Assembly: GCF_001439785.1 (NCBI RefSeq)
Contig: NZ_JYLI01000002.1
Coordinates: forward strand, 372,001 to 436,000
Reading direction: 5' to 3'
Length of the DNA stretch: 64,000 nt
From: Pseudomonas poae
GTDB lineage: Bacteria; Pseudomonadota; Gammaproteobacteria; Pseudomonadales; Pseudomonadaceae
Shown: positions 29,116 to 41,184 of the stretch, piece after piece
Numbering within the stretch: the first letter of the stretch is position 1
Layout: each line of letters starts with the position of its first letter
The notes under the pieces: generated by a model
What the model was told of the DNA's origin: nothing
What the model saw: only the letters and a program-made list of their open reading frames with translations
Databases searched by the model: none
Program-made: the position numbers and the translations under genes

Positions 29116-30446
29116 TGAGTTGCCTGGTCGGTGCCTGTTTGCTCGGCGCCTGGCAGCTTGTTTTCCACGTAGGCTTCGTCACGGATCTGACGCAACCAGG
29201 TTTGCAGCTCTTCGTCGTACTTGCGGTTACGCAGCACGGTCAGCGCTTGTTGCTCGCGGGCCTGGGCGGTGTTGTCGGTGGCGCGGCGGCCAAGGACTTC
29301 CAGCACGTGCCAGCCGTATTGGGTCTTGAACGGCTTGGACAGTACGCCTTGCGGGGTCTTGGCCATTACGTCCTGAAACTCCGGCACCAACGCACGCGGG
29401 TCGATCCAGTTGAGGTCGCCGCCGTTGAGGGCAGAACCCGGGTCTTCCGAGAAGCTTTTGGCCAGGGTGGCGAAGTCTTCACCGCTTTCGATGCGGTCAT
29501 AGATCTTCTGGGCCAGTTCCTTGGTTTGCGCTTCAGTGCGAATTTCGCTCGGCTTGACCAGGATATGACGCACATGCACTTCGTCTTTGAGCGAGGTCTC
29601 GCCGCCACGGCGTTCCAGCAGCTTCAAGATAATGAAGCCACCCGGGGTGCGGGCCGGCTGAGTAATGCCGCCGACTTCCATGGCGCTCAGCTCGCGGTCG
29701 AAAGGCGGTGGCAGTTGCGCGGCTTTACGCCAGCCCATGTCACCGCCTTCGAGGGCGTTGTCGCTGCCGGATTGGGCAATGGCCATTTGCGCAAAGTCGG
29801 CGCCGGCTTTCAGACGATCATAGATAGCCTGGGTTTTCGCGGCGGCGGCGTTGAGCTGCTCGGAGTTGGCGCTGTCCGGGGTCGGGATCAGGATATTGGC
29901 CAGGTGCAGTTCTTCGGACAGCTGCATCTTGCCCAGATCCGAAGCCAGGAAGTTCTTCACTTCCTGCTCGGACACCTGAACGCGCTCGGCCACCCGGCGC
30001 TGGCGTACACGGCTGATGATCATCTCGCGGCGGATCTGGTCGCGGGCGTCATCATAGGAAAGACCGTCGTGGGCCAGGGCGGCGCGGAACTGGTCAATGC
30101 TCATGTTGTTGCGCTGAGCAATGGTGCCGACGGCCTGGTTCAGCTCTTCGTCCGAAATACGGATGCCGGAACGCTCGCCGATCTGCAGTTGCAGGTTCTC
30201 GACGATCAGGCGTTCCAGTACCTGCTGGTCCAGCACGCTGGTCGGCGGCACACCACCGCCACGCTTGGCGATGGTCTGCTGGACTTCCTTGACACGTTGG
30301 TCCAGTTGGCTCTGCATGATCACGTCGTTATCGACGATGGCCACGACCTTGTCCAGCTGTTGAACCGCAGCGTGCGCCGATGCGGCACCCAGGAACAGCG
30401 CGCCCAGCAGGAGCGGGCGCACACAATCAGAAAGCTTGATCTTCAC
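29112..30446 (-). CDS. surA: SurA, periplasmic chaperone and peptidyl-prolyl isomerase
   Basis: 444 residues with a signal peptide (cleavage likely after SAHA near residue 27). The SurA N-terminal chaperone domain is followed by two parvulin domains, the first around [13 protein letters not shown] near 177 and the second around [12 protein letters not shown] near 290. It escorts unfolded outer-membrane proteins, including LptD, to the BAM complex. Its start lies 20 nt inside the end of lptD, so an outer-membrane client and its chaperone are co-expressed. Confidence 0.96.
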   Translation of the reverse strand: MKIKLSDCVRPLLLGALFLGAASAHAAVQQLDKVVAIVDNDVIMQSQLDQRVKEVQQTIAKRGGGVPPTSVLDQQVLERLIVENLQLQIGERSGIRISDEELNQAVGTIAQRNNMSIDQFRAALAHDGLSYDDARDQIRREMIISRVRQRRVAERVQVSEQEVKNFLASDLGKMQLSEELHLANILIPTPDSANSEQLNAAAAKTQAIYDRLKAGADFAQMAIAQSGSDNALEGGDMGWRKAAQLPPPFDRELSAMEVGGITQPARTPGGFIILKLLERRGGETSLKDEVHVRHILVKPSEIRTEAQTKELAQKIYDRIESGEDFATLAKSFSEDPGSALNGGDLNWIDPRALVPEFQDVMAKTPQGVLSKPFKTQYGWHVLEVLGRRATDNTAQAREQQALTVLRNRKYDEELQTWLRQIRDEAYVENKLPGAEQTGTDQATQ

Positions 30447-33240
30447 GTTGACGATAACCTTGAATGCCTTTGTCGAGGAAGCTCTCTACCTTGGCGCCGG
30501 TCAGGCCGCCGAGTCCTTTGAGGACGATCTGGAAGAAGAGCCCGTGGTCACCCTTTTCGTTAAGCGGGGCGATCTGCGTGTATTCGTCGTTGGAAACCCA
30601 GTAACGGTTGATGACGCGCAGTTTCCAGCAGCAGTTGTCGTACTCGAAACCACCGAAGGCTTCCAGAGTGCGGTTGCGGGCGTAGTCATACTGCCAGCGG
30701 GTGATCAGGTTCCACTGCGGAATGATCGGCCACATCATCGAGAAGTCGTGTTGCTGGATTTTGTAGTAATCCTTGACGTAGTTCGCGGTGTCTGACGGAA
30801 CGCTGTAGTCACCACCGAACTGCCATTTGCCGGTCAACTGGTTGTAGACCACCTGGTCGTTACGATAGCGATAGCCCAGGTTGATGATCTTGTTCGGGTT
30901 GTCTTCCGGCTGGTAGTGGAACATGGCGCTGCCGGAACGTGGAGCATGGCTCTCGGGGTCCCAGTTGTAGTCGGCAGTGGCGCGCCAGTCGCGGTTGAAG
31001 CGGAACTCGTAGTCCAGGGCGATTGGCGATACGTCGGTCTTGGCGTCGTCGCGGTCAGCGGCCAGAATGCCAGGCAGTTGAACCTTGCGATCCCTGAAGT
31101 ACAGGGCTTGGCCGATGGCCACGCGCTGACGTTCAAAACCGTTTTCTTCGATCCAGCGGCTGGTTACGCCCAGGGACAGCTTGTTCTCGTCACCGATCCG
31201 GTCACTGCCGCTGAAGCGGTTGTCGCGGAACAGCGAGGAGTAGCTGAACGTGTTTTCGCTGGTGTCGAAGACCGGAATGTCGCTCTGGTCTTTATTCGGG
31301 ACGTAGAGGTAGAACGCGCGCGGCTCGAGGGTCTGGTTGTAGTCCTTGCCGAACCAGTTGGTCTTGCGGTCGAAGTACAGGCCGCTGTCGATGCTGGCTA
31401 TAGGGATTGCGCGATCCTGAGAGCTTTTGAATACACCGCCGGCGTAAGGGGAAGCTGCCGTTGCTGCATTCTGCGCTGCAATGATGTCGCTCTTGCCTTT
31501 GCTGTCCAAGTCAAGATCGTACTTGGTGTAAACGTACTTGAGCTTTGGCGTGATGAAACCATATGTCCAGTTCATCGGGTAGTCGACGGCCGGCGCCGCA
31601 TTCAAGCGGGTGCCGTTTGCACGGGTAAGGCCCGTAACAAATCTGTCGAGCCGGGGCGTTGTCACACCGTTCTCGTCAGTGAACGAGCCGTTCTTCAGAT
31701 CCCGATCAAAACGTACAGCTTCGGTTTCATAGGTGAAATTCAGCCCGCCCGGATGGTACGGCAATGCACCATTGAAGGTGATCTGTGGCAACCGGTCATA
31801 CGGTGTGATCTGCGAGATGGTCGCCAACTGGTAGGCCTGGACATTCAAGCGCGCGGTGTAGTCGTCACCCCGGTACGTCACGGTGCCTTGCTGATTAAGC
31901 GCGTCGCTGTTTTCGACGCCTTGTTCGAAGGACTTGAGGTCCTGGAAGTAGTACGGGTCGCTGATCTGGGTGTAGTCGACCTGAGTGGACACACGCGAAT
32001 CCAGCCCGCCCTTATGCTTCCAGTTGAGCATATAGCGGGTTTTTTCGTAATCGGTCTGCTTGCTGCGCTCGTCGTTATCGTCGTTCAGATACGCACCACC
32101 AAACTGCCCTTCACTGGACTTGGTGAGGTAGCGGAATTCGCCTTCCATCAACAGGCCGCGCTTGGTCATGTATTGCGGGTACAACGTGGCGTCGTAGTTC
32201 GGCGCCAGGTTGAAGTAGTACGGGGTGGTCAACGAGAAGCCGGTCTCGCTACCGGTGCTGAAGCTCGGCGGCAGGAAGCCGGATTGACGACGGTCATCGA
32301 TCGGGAAGTAAATGTACGGGGTGTACAGGATCGGGATGTTCTTGACCCGCAACGTCGCGTTGGTGGCCGTACCGAAACCGGTGGCCGGGTTCAACGTGAT
32401 GTTGTTGCCGCGCAGTTGCCAGGCGTTGCTGTCCGGCTCGCAGGTGGTGTACGTACCGTCCTTGAGGCGGATGATCGCGTTTTCGGCACGCTTGGCGTAC
32501 AGCGCGTTACCGCGGATACGCGACTTGTGCATCACGTATTCAGCGTTGTCGATTTGTGCGGCGCCGGTGTCCAGCTGAACCTCGGCACGGTCGCCGACGA
32601 TCAGCGCACCGTTGTCGCGCAGGCGCACATTACCGTTCAGCTCGCCACGGTTCTCGGCCTGGTACAGGCTGGCTTCCTGGGATTCGAGCTGCATGCTGCC
32701 CTGGCGCATTACGACGTCACCGGCCAGGGTCGCGACTTGGGATTCCTGCTCATAACGAGAGGCCTTCGCGCCGATGAAGGTGGGCGCGTCGCTCTTGTCC
32801 GTCTTGTCGTTCATGCCAGGACGAATCGGCTCGATGTACGCACCGCCGCAATACGGGCCGGTTTCGGCCAGTTGGGCTGCGGTCAGCTTGTCGCGAGGCA
32901 CCCAGTCCAGGTGGCTATAGTCGGCGCTGCGCGAACGCAGGCCACGGCCCTTGGATTCGGTGACCAGCGCCGTCTTCGGCTCGGCCTCGGCAGTGCCACC
33001 CGCAGCGGCCTGGGCCGTGCTGTTGGCCGAGCTTGCGGCGGCGCCGTCATGCACAGGGCGCGGTGGTAATGGGGCGGCGGCGGTTTTCGGCGCGCAATCC
33101 CAGGCACCCGAAGCAGAGACTGAGCAGTCATACTGTTCCGCGGCGACCACGAATGAGGTGGCGAAAGGTTGCATGGCCAGCAGACTGCCGGTTACCAGCA
33201 ACGGAAATTTTCTACGAAACGCGGGGGATTTCAATGCCAT
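30427..33240 (-). CDS. lptD: LptD, LPS-assembly outer-membrane protein
   Basis: 937 residues. LptD with LptE inserts lipopolysaccharide into the outer leaflet. A signal peptide (about 1-33) precedes a pseudomonad-type extension with [13 protein letters not shown], then the beta-jellyroll domain (about 150-300) and the large beta-barrel. Cys residues near the N-terminus and the adjacent pair in [10 protein letters not shown] near the C-terminus fit the inter-domain disulfides needed for function. I start at 33240 ([12 protein letters not shown]), where the signal begins; an in-frame extension 67 codons upstream crosses the amgK promoter region and is not credible. It is first gene of the operon. 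Confidence 0.96.
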   Translation of the reverse strand: MALKSPAFRRKFPLLVTGSLLAMQPFATSFVVAAEQYDCSVSASGAWDCAPKTAAAPLPPRPVHDGAAASSANSTAQAAAGGTAEAEPKTALVTESKGRGLRSRSADYSHLDWVPRDKLTAAQLAETGPYCGGAYIEPIRPGMNDKTDKSDAPTFIGAKASRYEQESQVATLAGDVVMRQGSMQLESQEASLYQAENRGELNGNVRLRDNGALIVGDRAEVQLDTGAAQIDNAEYVMHKSRIRGNALYAKRAENAIIRLKDGTYTTCEPDSNAWQLRGNNITLNPATGFGTATNATLRVKNIPILYTPYIYFPIDDRRQSGFLPPSFSTGSETGFSLTTPYYFNLAPNYDATLYPQYMTKRGLLMEGEFRYLTKSSEGQFGGAYLNDDNDERSKQTDYEKTRYMLNWKHKGGLDSRVSTQVDYTQISDPYYFQDLKSFEQGVENSDALNQQGTVTYRGDDYTARLNVQAYQLATISQITPYDRLPQITFNGALPYHPGGLNFTYETEAVRFDRDLKNGSFTDENGVTTPRLDRFVTGLTRANGTRLNAAPAVDYPMNWTYGFITPKLKYVYTKYDLDLDSKGKSDIIAAQNAATAASPYAGGVFKSSQDRAIPIASIDSGLYFDRKTNWFGKDYNQTLEPRAFYLYVPNKDQSDIPVFDTSENTFSYSSLFRDNRFSGSDRIGDENKLSLGVTSRWIEENGFERQRVAIGQALYFRDRKVQLPGILAADRDDAKTDVSPIALDYEFRFNRDWRATADYNWDPESHAPRSGSAMFHYQPEDNPNKIINLGYRYRNDQVVYNQLTGKWQFGGDYSVPSDTANYVKDYYKIQQHDFSMMWPIIPQWNLITRWQYDYARNRTLEAFGGFEYDNCCWKLRVINRYWVSNDEYTQIAPLNEKGDHGLFFQIVLKGLGGLTGAKVESFLDKGIQGYRQREDQAF

Positions 33241-33370
33241 CTTATTAGTCCGGGCTTCCTGCGTGCCATCTGCCCGCGGTTTGGGCCGCACGCCTCTCGA
33301 TGGTCTGAAAAAGATGCGTGATAATAAAGCATGCCCCGCTTGACGGCTAGCGCCGTCGGAGACCCTTGTA

Positions 33371-35067
<1,697 letters not shown>

Positions 35068-35068
35068 C

Positions 35069-35836
35069 ATGTTGTGGCCAGGGACGCTGATCGGCGCCGG
35101 GGCTGGCTATGCCATTGCCAGTATTCCGGGGGCCTTGTTGGGTGCATTGCTGGGGCAGGCGCTGGACCGTCGCTTGCAGTTGCAAAGCTGGGCGCAGGTG
35201 CGTGAACGCTTGGGCGGGCGTCCGGCGTTGCGCAACGACGAACTGTTGTTCGTGCTGCTGGGCCGCCTGGCCAAGAGCAACGGCCAGGTGGTGGAAGGGC
35301 ATATCCAGCAGGCCCGCCAGGAAATGCGCGCGCTGGACATGAGCGAGCCAGCCCGGCGTCGGGCGATTGCCGCCTTTAACCGTGGCAAGTCCGGATCCGA
35401 CCGGGTGCGCACCTATCTGCGCGTACTCAAGGCCCAGCCCCATGCGGCGGAGGGCGTGCTGCGCGCCTGCTGGCGCATGGCCTGGGCGGACGGCAAGGCG
35501 GATAACGCCGAGCGCGACCTCATCGACCTGTGGGGCAAATGGCTGGGCTGGACCCCGCAACAGCTGCAGGCGCTGGCGTCCGACTATGCGCCGGAGCGCA
35601 AGCCGGTGGCCAACCGGGGCGGCGCCTATCAGGACGCCCTGCGCATTCTGGGGGTGACCGCCACAAGCGAGCCTTCGGTGATCAAGCGCGCCTACCGTCG
35701 TCTGCTCAGCCGCCATCACCCGGATAAAATCGCCGGCTCAGGCGCCAGCCCCGCACAAGTGCGCGAGGCCACCGAACGCACCCGCGAGTTGCACAACGCG
35801 TATGCGCTGATTCGCGAGCGGCGGGATTTTCGCTGA
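35069..35836 (+). CDS. djlA: DjlA-like membrane-anchored J-domain co-chaperone
   Basis: 255 residues. An N-terminal glycine-rich membrane segment (about 3-30, LIGAGAGYAIASIPGALLGALLG) is followed by a TerB-like helical domain (about 45-160) and a C-terminal J domain with the HPD motif at residues 217-219 in SRHHPDKIAG. It should stimulate DnaK ATPase at the inner membrane. It follows murU by one base and probably shares its transcript. The REP cluster after it may mark the end of the unit. Confidence 0.9.
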   Translation: MLWPGTLIGAGAGYAIASIPGALLGALLGQALDRRLQLQSWAQVRERLGGRPALRNDELLFVLLGRLAKSNGQVVEGHIQQARQEMRALDMSEPARRRAIAAFNRGKSGSDRVRTYLRVLKAQPHAAEGVLRACWRMAWADGKADNAERDLIDLWGKWLGWTPQQLQALASDYAPERKPVANRGGAYQDALRILGVTATSEPSVIKRAYRRLLSRHHPDKIAGSGASPAQVREATERTRELHNAYALIRERRDFR

Positions 35837-35881
35837 CCGTGTCGAAATGACAACCCGATGAAAGTTGCTCCCGCCCCAACA

Positions 35882-36068
35882 CCTTGTGGCGAGCGGGCTT
35901 GCCCCGCGTTGGGGTGCGAAGCGCCCCCAATCCAGCAAAACGCGGTGTACCTGATACGGCTCAGCGCCTGGTTTTGGGGCTGCTGCGCAACCCCAACGCA
36001 GGACAAGCCTGCTCGCCGCAGGGAATCTGCGCTTAACTGAACGGCATTGGGGCTTGCCCCACAAGTGT
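35882..36068. repeat. REPIN/REP cluster after djlA
   Basis: Two REP units in opposite orientation: one at about 35884-35927 with GAGCGGGCTTGCCCCGCG, and its inverted partner at about 35976-36024 with CAACGCAGGACAAGCC. A third core, GGGGCTTGCCCC, lies at about 36050-36061. This is the GCGAGCGGGCTTG-type family, different from the TGTGGGAG type elsewhere in the window. It fills the gap between convergent djlA and the DUF3530 gene. Confidence 0.75.
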
Positions 36069-36109
36069 CCCCTGATTTACTGGGGCTACGCTGTGGTTGA
36101 GCAACAACG

Positions 36110-37084
36110 TCAGTCGGCACTGCCCTGCGGACTCAGCCAGCCGCGAACCCGGCGATACAACTGCTCCTGCTCGGCAGAGCTGTTGCCGGGCAGCGTCTTG
36201 AGCGACACCTGTTTGTAACCCTCATTTTTCGCGCGCTTGGCGGCCTGGTTTCGTGCCATTGAGTTTTTGCTGGCGGCTGCGCTGTCTTGATAGAAGACGT
36301 CCGCAGTCGGCAGTTTCAGCGCCGGTGCCAGTTGCAGCAGGTCCGGCTGTCGGGCTGGCGGGGTCTTGCCGGCCACCATCACCAGTTTCTGCACCTGGGC
36401 TGGTTGTTTTTCGCTCAGGTAACGCGCGGCCCACCAGGCACCGGTGCCGTGGCCGAGCAGCACCACGCTGCGCGCGCTCTGGGTCTGGGCGAAGGCGACG
36501 GCGGCATCGATGCGGTCGAAGATACGCTTGGCGTCGGTCTTGTCCTGTTCATCGGCGCCGGGTACCACGGCCGGGTCGGTGCCTTCGGCCTCGGCGCTGG
36601 CGGCCTGTTCGATCGGCTTGGCGGCGGTGCTGCCTTCCTTGCTGCTGGTGTCGACGGCGGCCTTGGGCGATTCGGCCACCCGAGGCGGCAGGGTGTCGAG
36701 GTTCACGTCCGGCAGCGACAGGCTCAGAGTGCCCCAGTTGGCATCCGGCAATTTACGCCGCAACGGCGCGACTGCCTGCGGCCAGTCCGCGGTTTCCCCG
36801 GCACCCGGCACAATAATCACCACGCCTTCGGGCTCGGCGCTGTTGGCCGGCTTCCACAGGGCCAAAAATGACTCGCTGCCGGCCTGCAACTGTTGCTGCT
36901 CGCCGCGCGGGATCTGGCGTTCAAGGGCCGTGGATTCTTCCTGACTGCGCTCCACCAGGGGCTGGCGCTCGGCCGGTTTTTCGGCGGCGGGCTCAGGGGC
37001 GTCAGCGGCCTGGACAGAAAAGGCGCTGGTAAATAACAGCGACAGGCACAATGCTGGCACTGCTGAGCGGTTGTGTGATGGCAT
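36110..37084 (-). CDS. DUF3530 family protein, alpha/beta-hydrolase-like, exported
   Basis: 324 residues. A signal peptide (cut near VQA at 26) leads into a low-complexity Glu/Pro/Ala region (27-60), an alpha/beta-hydrolase-like core, and an Ala/Glu-rich insert around 140-175. The elbow that should carry the nucleophile reads LLGHGTGAWW rather than GxSxG, so classic serine hydrolase activity is doubtful. The family is found near the agt locus in pseudomonads and has no settled function. GGAAG lies upstream of the ATG. It is divergent from agtS with 69 bp between starts. Confidence 0.85.
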   Translation of the reverse strand: MPSHNRSAVPALCLSLLFTSAFSVQAADAPEPAAEKPAERQPLVERSQEESTALERQIPRGEQQQLQAGSESFLALWKPANSAEPEGVVIIVPGAGETADWPQAVAPLRRKLPDANWGTLSLSLPDVNLDTLPPRVAESPKAAVDTSSKEGSTAAKPIEQAASAEAEGTDPAVVPGADEQDKTDAKRIFDRIDAAVAFAQTQSARSVVLLGHGTGAWWAARYLSEKQPAQVQKLVMVAGKTPPARQPDLLQLAPALKLPTADVFYQDSAAASKNSMARNQAAKRAKNEGYKQVSLKTLPGNSSAEQEQLYRRVRGWLSPQGSAD

Positions 37085-37153
37085 CGTTGCTTCCCGGCCG
37101 GAATGATTCCAGCAGCCTAATGGGTTGGTCAGTATTTGTCAGTGACGTGAGAC

Positions 37154-39154
37154 ATGATCATGGGTTTTCGCTGTTTGCTGGTTATCGGCTGTCTATGTCT
37201 CGCCTTGATCGCCAAAGCCGCCCCTGCGCCGGGCATCCCGCAGGCGCAGCTCAACGCCGAGCAACGGGAATGGCTGGCCGGACATTCGCAACTGCGCGTC
37301 GGCCTGGTGCTGCAGGTGCCGTATGCACAATACGACCGGCGGTTGCAGCGCTTGTCCGGGGCCAATGTGGAATTGATGCAGTGGCTGGCCAAAGCGCTGA
37401 ACATCGAGCTGTCATGGCGCAACTTTCCCACTCAGGAGCAGCTCGAAGCCGCTCTGGGCGACGGCGAGATCGACATCGCCCCCGGCTTGCAGCAAACCCC
37501 GGCCGGCTTGCGCCTGTGGTCGTTCAGCGATCCCTACATGCGCGTGCCGCAACACGTCGTCGGCACCCGCGAGGGCGGCGGCGCGGTGGAACTGGAAAAG
37601 CTCGACAGCCTCTCGCGTATCGCCGTGCGCATGCCCAGTGCAGTGGCCGATTACCTGCGCGGCACTTATCCCGGTCTCAACCTGCAGGGCGTGCCCACGG
37701 AGCGCCAGGCCCTGCAATTGTTGGTGAGCCAGCAGGCCCGCTATGCGGTAGTGGACGAAGCGCAACTGAGCCGCCTGTCGGGCGAGGCGGAGTTCGCCGG
37801 GTTGGCGGTGGTCGGCGATGTTGGCCTGCCGCAATTGCTGCGGGTGGCCACGCGCCGCGACTGGCCGCAGTTGGCGGGCATCATGCAGGGCGCCCTGCGC
37901 GCCATCCCCGCGCGCGACCTCGATCAATTGCACAATCGCTGGCTGCAACCGCAGTATCCACGGCTGTCCGCATCCCCTGGTCTGTGGCAAAACCTCTGCC
38001 TGCTGCTGGGCCTGTTGCTGTTTGCCAGCCTGACGCTGGTGGCCTGGCAGCGTCGTCAGCAGCGTGGGCTCGAACGCAGCCTGCTGGCCGCCCGTGAAGA
38101 AAGTGCCGCCCGCGCCGCCGGGGCCGAAGCGCTGCGGCTGACGCAGTTCTCCATCGATCAAAGCACCGTCGGCATCCTCTGGGTCAATTGGGACAGCCAT
38201 GTGCGCTATGCCAACCGTGCGGCTGAAAGCATGCTCGGCTACGGCCCCGGGGCGCTGATCGAACGGCCACTGGTCGCGCTGGATCCCACGCTGGACATGG
38301 ACCGCTGGCTCAACCTGTGGAAGCGCGCGCGGGCCAACGAAGAGGCACCGCAGAACTTCGCCACCGACTGCAAGCGCGCCGATGGCAGCGTCCTGCCAGT
38401 CACGGTGTCGCTGAGTTTTCTGCGCTTTGCCGAAGCCGAATACCTGGTGGTCTACCTCAATGACGTCACCGAACTGCGCCGCACCCTCGCCGCCTTGTTG
38501 CAAAGCGAAGCGCAGCTGCGCGAGCTCTCGGCCCACCTGGAAACCGTGCGCGAAGAAGAAAAGGCGCGCATCGCTCGCGAGGTGCACGACGAACTCGGGC
38601 AGATGCTCACGGTACTCAAGCTGGAAACCTCCATGTGCGAGCTGGCCTATGCGCAGCTGGATCCTGGGCTGCATGAGCGTTTGAACAGCATGAAGCGCCT
38701 GATCGCCCAGCTGTTCCAACTGGTGCGCGACGTGGCCACGGCCCTGCGCCCGCCGATTCTGGACGCCGGTATCGGTTCGGCCATCGAATGGCAGGCGCGG
38801 CGTTTCGAAGCGCGCACGCAGATTCCCTGCCTGGTGCAGGTGCCGGAACACCTGCCGACGCTGAGTGATGCCAAGGCCATCGGCCTGTTTCGTATCCTGC
38901 AGGAGGCGCTGACCAATGTGATGCGCCATGCCCAGGCGCATACTGTCGAGCTGACCCTGGCGCTAGACGGCGAGTCTCTGCGGCTGAGCATCAGCGATGA
39001 CGGTGTGGGGTTTGTCCAGACCGGCGAGCGCCCGGTGTCGTTCGGCCTGGTGGGCATGCGCGAGCGGGTGCTGATCATGGGCGGGCGGTTGACCCTGGAC
39101 AGCGCGTTGGGGGAGGGCACCACCCTGAGTGTCACGGTGCCGCTGGATGCCTAA
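37154..39154 (+). CDS. agtS: AgtS-type hybrid-input sensor histidine kinase
   Basis: 666 residues. A signal sequence precedes a periplasmic bacterial extracellular solute-binding type 3 domain (about 45-270), a membrane helix around residues 280-298, one PAS domain (about 325-445) and a HisKA_3/HATPase core of the NarX type. The phospho-acceptor is H478 in REVHDELGQM, and the ATP-lid sequence DDGVGF is present near 615. It pairs with the response regulator 18 nt downstream. Synteny with PAO1 PA0600, the sensor of the GABA/5-aminovalerate uptake system, supports the name. Two ATGs two codons apart could serve as start. Confidence 0.85.
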   Translation: MIMGFRCLLVIGCLCLALIAKAAPAPGIPQAQLNAEQREWLAGHSQLRVGLVLQVPYAQYDRRLQRLSGANVELMQWLAKALNIELSWRNFPTQEQLEAALGDGEIDIAPGLQQTPAGLRLWSFSDPYMRVPQHVVGTREGGGAVELEKLDSLSRIAVRMPSAVADYLRGTYPGLNLQGVPTERQALQLLVSQQARYAVVDEAQLSRLSGEAEFAGLAVVGDVGLPQLLRVATRRDWPQLAGIMQGALRAIPARDLDQLHNRWLQPQYPRLSASPGLWQNLCLLLGLLLFASLTLVAWQRRQQRGLERSLLAAREESAARAAGAEALRLTQFSIDQSTVGILWVNWDSHVRYANRAAESMLGYGPGALIERPLVALDPTLDMDRWLNLWKRARANEEAPQNFATDCKRADGSVLPVTVSLSFLRFAEAEYLVVYLNDVTELRRTLAALLQSEAQLRELSAHLETVREEEKARIAREVHDELGQMLTVLKLETSMCELAYAQLDPGLHERLNSMKRLIAQLFQLVRDVATALRPPILDAGIGSAIEWQARRFEARTQIPCLVQVPEHLPTLSDAKAIGLFRILQEALTNVMRHAQAHTVELTLALDGESLRLSISDDGVGFVQTGERPVSFGLVGMRERVLIMGGRLTLDSALGEGTTLSVTVPLDA

Positions 39155-39172
39155 CTACAAAAGGAAACGCCT

Positions 39173-39802
39173 GTGATCCGCGTACTGGTTGCCGAAGACC
39201 ACACCATTGTTCGAGAAGGCATCAAGCAATTGATCGGCCTGGCCAAAGACCTGCTGGTGGTCGGCGAGGCCAGTAACGGCGAGCAGTTGCTCGAGACCTT
39301 GCGCCACGTGCCCTGCGAGGTGGTGTTGCTGGATATCTCGATGCCGGGCGTCAATGGGCTGGAAGCGATTGCACGTATTCGCGCGCTGAACGATCCGCCA
39401 GCGATCCTGGTGCTGTCGATGCACGACGAAGCGCAGATGGCCGCGCGCGCCCTGAAAGTCGGTGCGGCAGGGTACGCCACCAAGGACAGCGACCCCGCGC
39501 TGCTGCTGGCGGCGATTCGCAAGGTGGCGGCGGGTGGGCGCTATATCGACCCGGACCTGGCCGACCGGATGGTCTTCGAAGTCGGCCTCACCGACTCGCG
39601 GCCGCTGCATTCGCTGCTTTCGGAGCGGGAGTTTTCGGTGTTCGAGCGCCTGGCCCAGGGCGCGAACGTCAATGACATCGCCCAGCAACTGGCCCTGAGC
39701 AACAAGACCATCAGCACCCACAAGGCGCGGTTGATGCAGAAGCTGCATATCACCTCATTGGCCGAGTTGGTGAAGTACGCCATGGAGCACAAGCTTCTTT
39801 AG
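39173..39802 (+). CDS. agtR: AgtR-type response regulator (NarL/FixJ family)
   Basis: 209 residues. The receiver domain has the phospho-acceptor D54 in VVLLDISMPGVNG and acidic residues in LVAEDHTIVREG. The C-terminal LuxR-type helix-turn-helix contains LSEREFSVFERLAQGANVND and LSNKTISTHKARLMQKL. The start is a GTG at 39173 with AAGGA seven bases upstream. It follows agtS by 18 nt. The target is most likely the transporter operon starting 226 bp downstream, where a perfect palindrome stands at 39904-39919. Confidence 0.87.
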   Translation: MIRVLVAEDHTIVREGIKQLIGLAKDLLVVGEASNGEQLLETLRHVPCEVVLLDISMPGVNGLEAIARIRALNDPPAILVLSMHDEAQMAARALKVGAAGYATKDSDPALLLAAIRKVAAGGRYIDPDLADRMVFEVGLTDSRPLHSLLSEREFSVFERLAQGANVNDIAQQLALSNKTISTHKARLMQKLHITSLAELVKYAMEHKLL

Positions 39803-39903
39803 CGGCATATCCAATAACGACGTCCCGAAAACCCACCGTTGCGCCATTCCTGCCGCGTGCAGCTCGCGCCTTGCAATGGCACCGTCCAATGCCCGCCATC
39901 GGT

Positions 39904-39919
39904 GTAGGGCAATCCCTAC
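39904..39919. promoter_or_regulatory. Candidate AgtR operator (palindrome)
   Basis: GTAGGG and CCCTAC arms around CAAT, about 46 bp upstream of the likely -35 box of the transporter operon. Position and symmetry fit a dimeric LuxR-type regulator; the assignment is inference. Confidence 0.5.
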
Positions 39920-39965
39920 CCGTTATCGTCCATCCGGCTGATGCGATTCTCTCCGGGCCCCCGAT

Positions 39966-39993
39966 TTGCGGGGCCTCGCGCCTGGACTACGCT
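39966..39993 (+). promoter_or_regulatory. Probable agtABCD promoter
   Basis: -35 TTGCGG (39966-39971), 16-bp spacer, -10 TACGCT (39988-39993), 35 nt before the agtA start. A GGCCCC/GGGGCC palindrome overlaps the -35 box. Confidence 0.5.
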
Positions 39994-40028
39994 TGTGCCA
40001 CGGCAGTCCAAAACACAAAGGTGCGGGT

Positions 40029-41141
40029 ATGAGCGAGGTGGATTCAAATGATGTGCTGGTCAGCTTTCGTGGCGTGCAGAAGAGCTACGACGGCGAGAAC
40101 CTGATCGTCAAGGACCTCAACCTGGAGATTCGCAAGGGCGAGTTCCTCACCTTGCTCGGGCCGTCCGGCTCGGGCAAGACCACCAGCCTGATGATGCTCG
40201 CCGGTTTCGAGACGCCCACCGCCGGGGAGATCCTGCTGGCCGGGCGCTCCATCAACAACGTGCCGCCGCACAAGCGCGATATCGGCATGGTGTTCCAGAA
40301 TTACGCGCTGTTCCCGCACATGACCGTCGCCGAAAACCTCGCCTTTCCCTTGTCGGTACGCTCGCTCAGCAAGACCGATATCAGCGAGCGGGTCAAACGC
40401 GTGCTGAGCATGGTCCAGCTCGATGCCTTCGCCCAGCGCTACCCGGCGCAGCTGTCCGGCGGCCAGCAACAACGCGTGGCCCTGGCTCGCGCGCTGGTGT
40501 TCGAGCCACAGCTGGTGTTGATGGACGAACCCCTCGGTGCCCTCGACAAGCAACTGCGCGAACACATGCAAATGGAGATCAAGCACCTGCACCAGCGCCT
40601 CGGCTTGACCGTGGTGTACGTGACCCACGACCAGGGCGAAGCCTTGACCATGTCCGACCGCGTGGCGGTATTTCACCAGGGCGAAATCCAGCAGATCGCC
40701 GCGCCGCGCAGCCTGTATGAAGAGCCGAAAAACACCTTCGTCGCCAACTTCATCGGCGAGAACAACCGCCTCAATGGCCGTCTGCACAGCCACACTGGCG
40801 AGCGTTGCGTGGTGGAGCTGGCGCGGGGCGAGAAGGTCGAGGCGCTGGCGGTGAACGTCGGCCAGGTCGGCGGCCCCGTCACCCTGTCGGTGCGCCCGGA
40901 GCGCGTCAGCCTCAATGGCACCAGCGAACGCTGCGTCAACCGTTTCTCCGGGCGCGTGGCGGAGTTCATCTACCTGGGCGACCACGTGCGCGTGCGCCTG
41001 GAAGTCTGCGGCAAGACCGATTTCTTTGTGAAACAACCGATTGCCGAGCTGGACCCGGCCCTGGCGGTCGGCGACGTGGTACCGATTGGCTGGCAAGTCG
41101 AGCACGTTCGCGCACTCGACCCACTTCTAGAGGCGAACTGA
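40029..41141 (+). CDS. agtA: AgtA, ABC transporter ATP-binding protein (PotA type)
   Basis: 370 residues. Walker A GPSGSGKTTS near residue 45, Q-loop in FQNYALFPHMT, signature LSGGQQQRVALARAL near 142, Walker B LVLMDEPLGALD near 162, switch His in VTHDQGEAL. The C-terminal TOBE domain (about 285-365) is typical of polyamine-type importers. The ATG at 40029 has AAAGG eight bases upstream; an in-frame extension 21 codons earlier overlaps the promoter. It energises the AgtCD permease for GABA and 5-aminovalerate by analogy with PAO1 PA0603-PA0606. Confidence 0.87.
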   Translation: MSEVDSNDVLVSFRGVQKSYDGENLIVKDLNLEIRKGEFLTLLGPSGSGKTTSLMMLAGFETPTAGEILLAGRSINNVPPHKRDIGMVFQNYALFPHMTVAENLAFPLSVRSLSKTDISERVKRVLSMVQLDAFAQRYPAQLSGGQQQRVALARALVFEPQLVLMDEPLGALDKQLREHMQMEIKHLHQRLGLTVVYVTHDQGEALTMSDRVAVFHQGEIQQIAAPRSLYEEPKNTFVANFIGENNRLNGRLHSHTGERCVVELARGEKVEALAVNVGQVGGPVTLSVRPERVSLNGTSERCVNRFSGRVAEFIYLGDHVRVRLEVCGKTDFFVKQPIAELDPALAVGDVVPIGWQVEHVRALDPLLEAN

Positions 41142-41184
41142 TCGCCCCCTGGCTTCACCAACCCTGCACGTGGAGAGCACGACA

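Noticed and set aside
30916..33069. Open frame of 717 codons on the plus strand opposite lptD
   Set aside because: Antisense shadow of a high-GC gene; no family features, and lptD on the other strand is certain.
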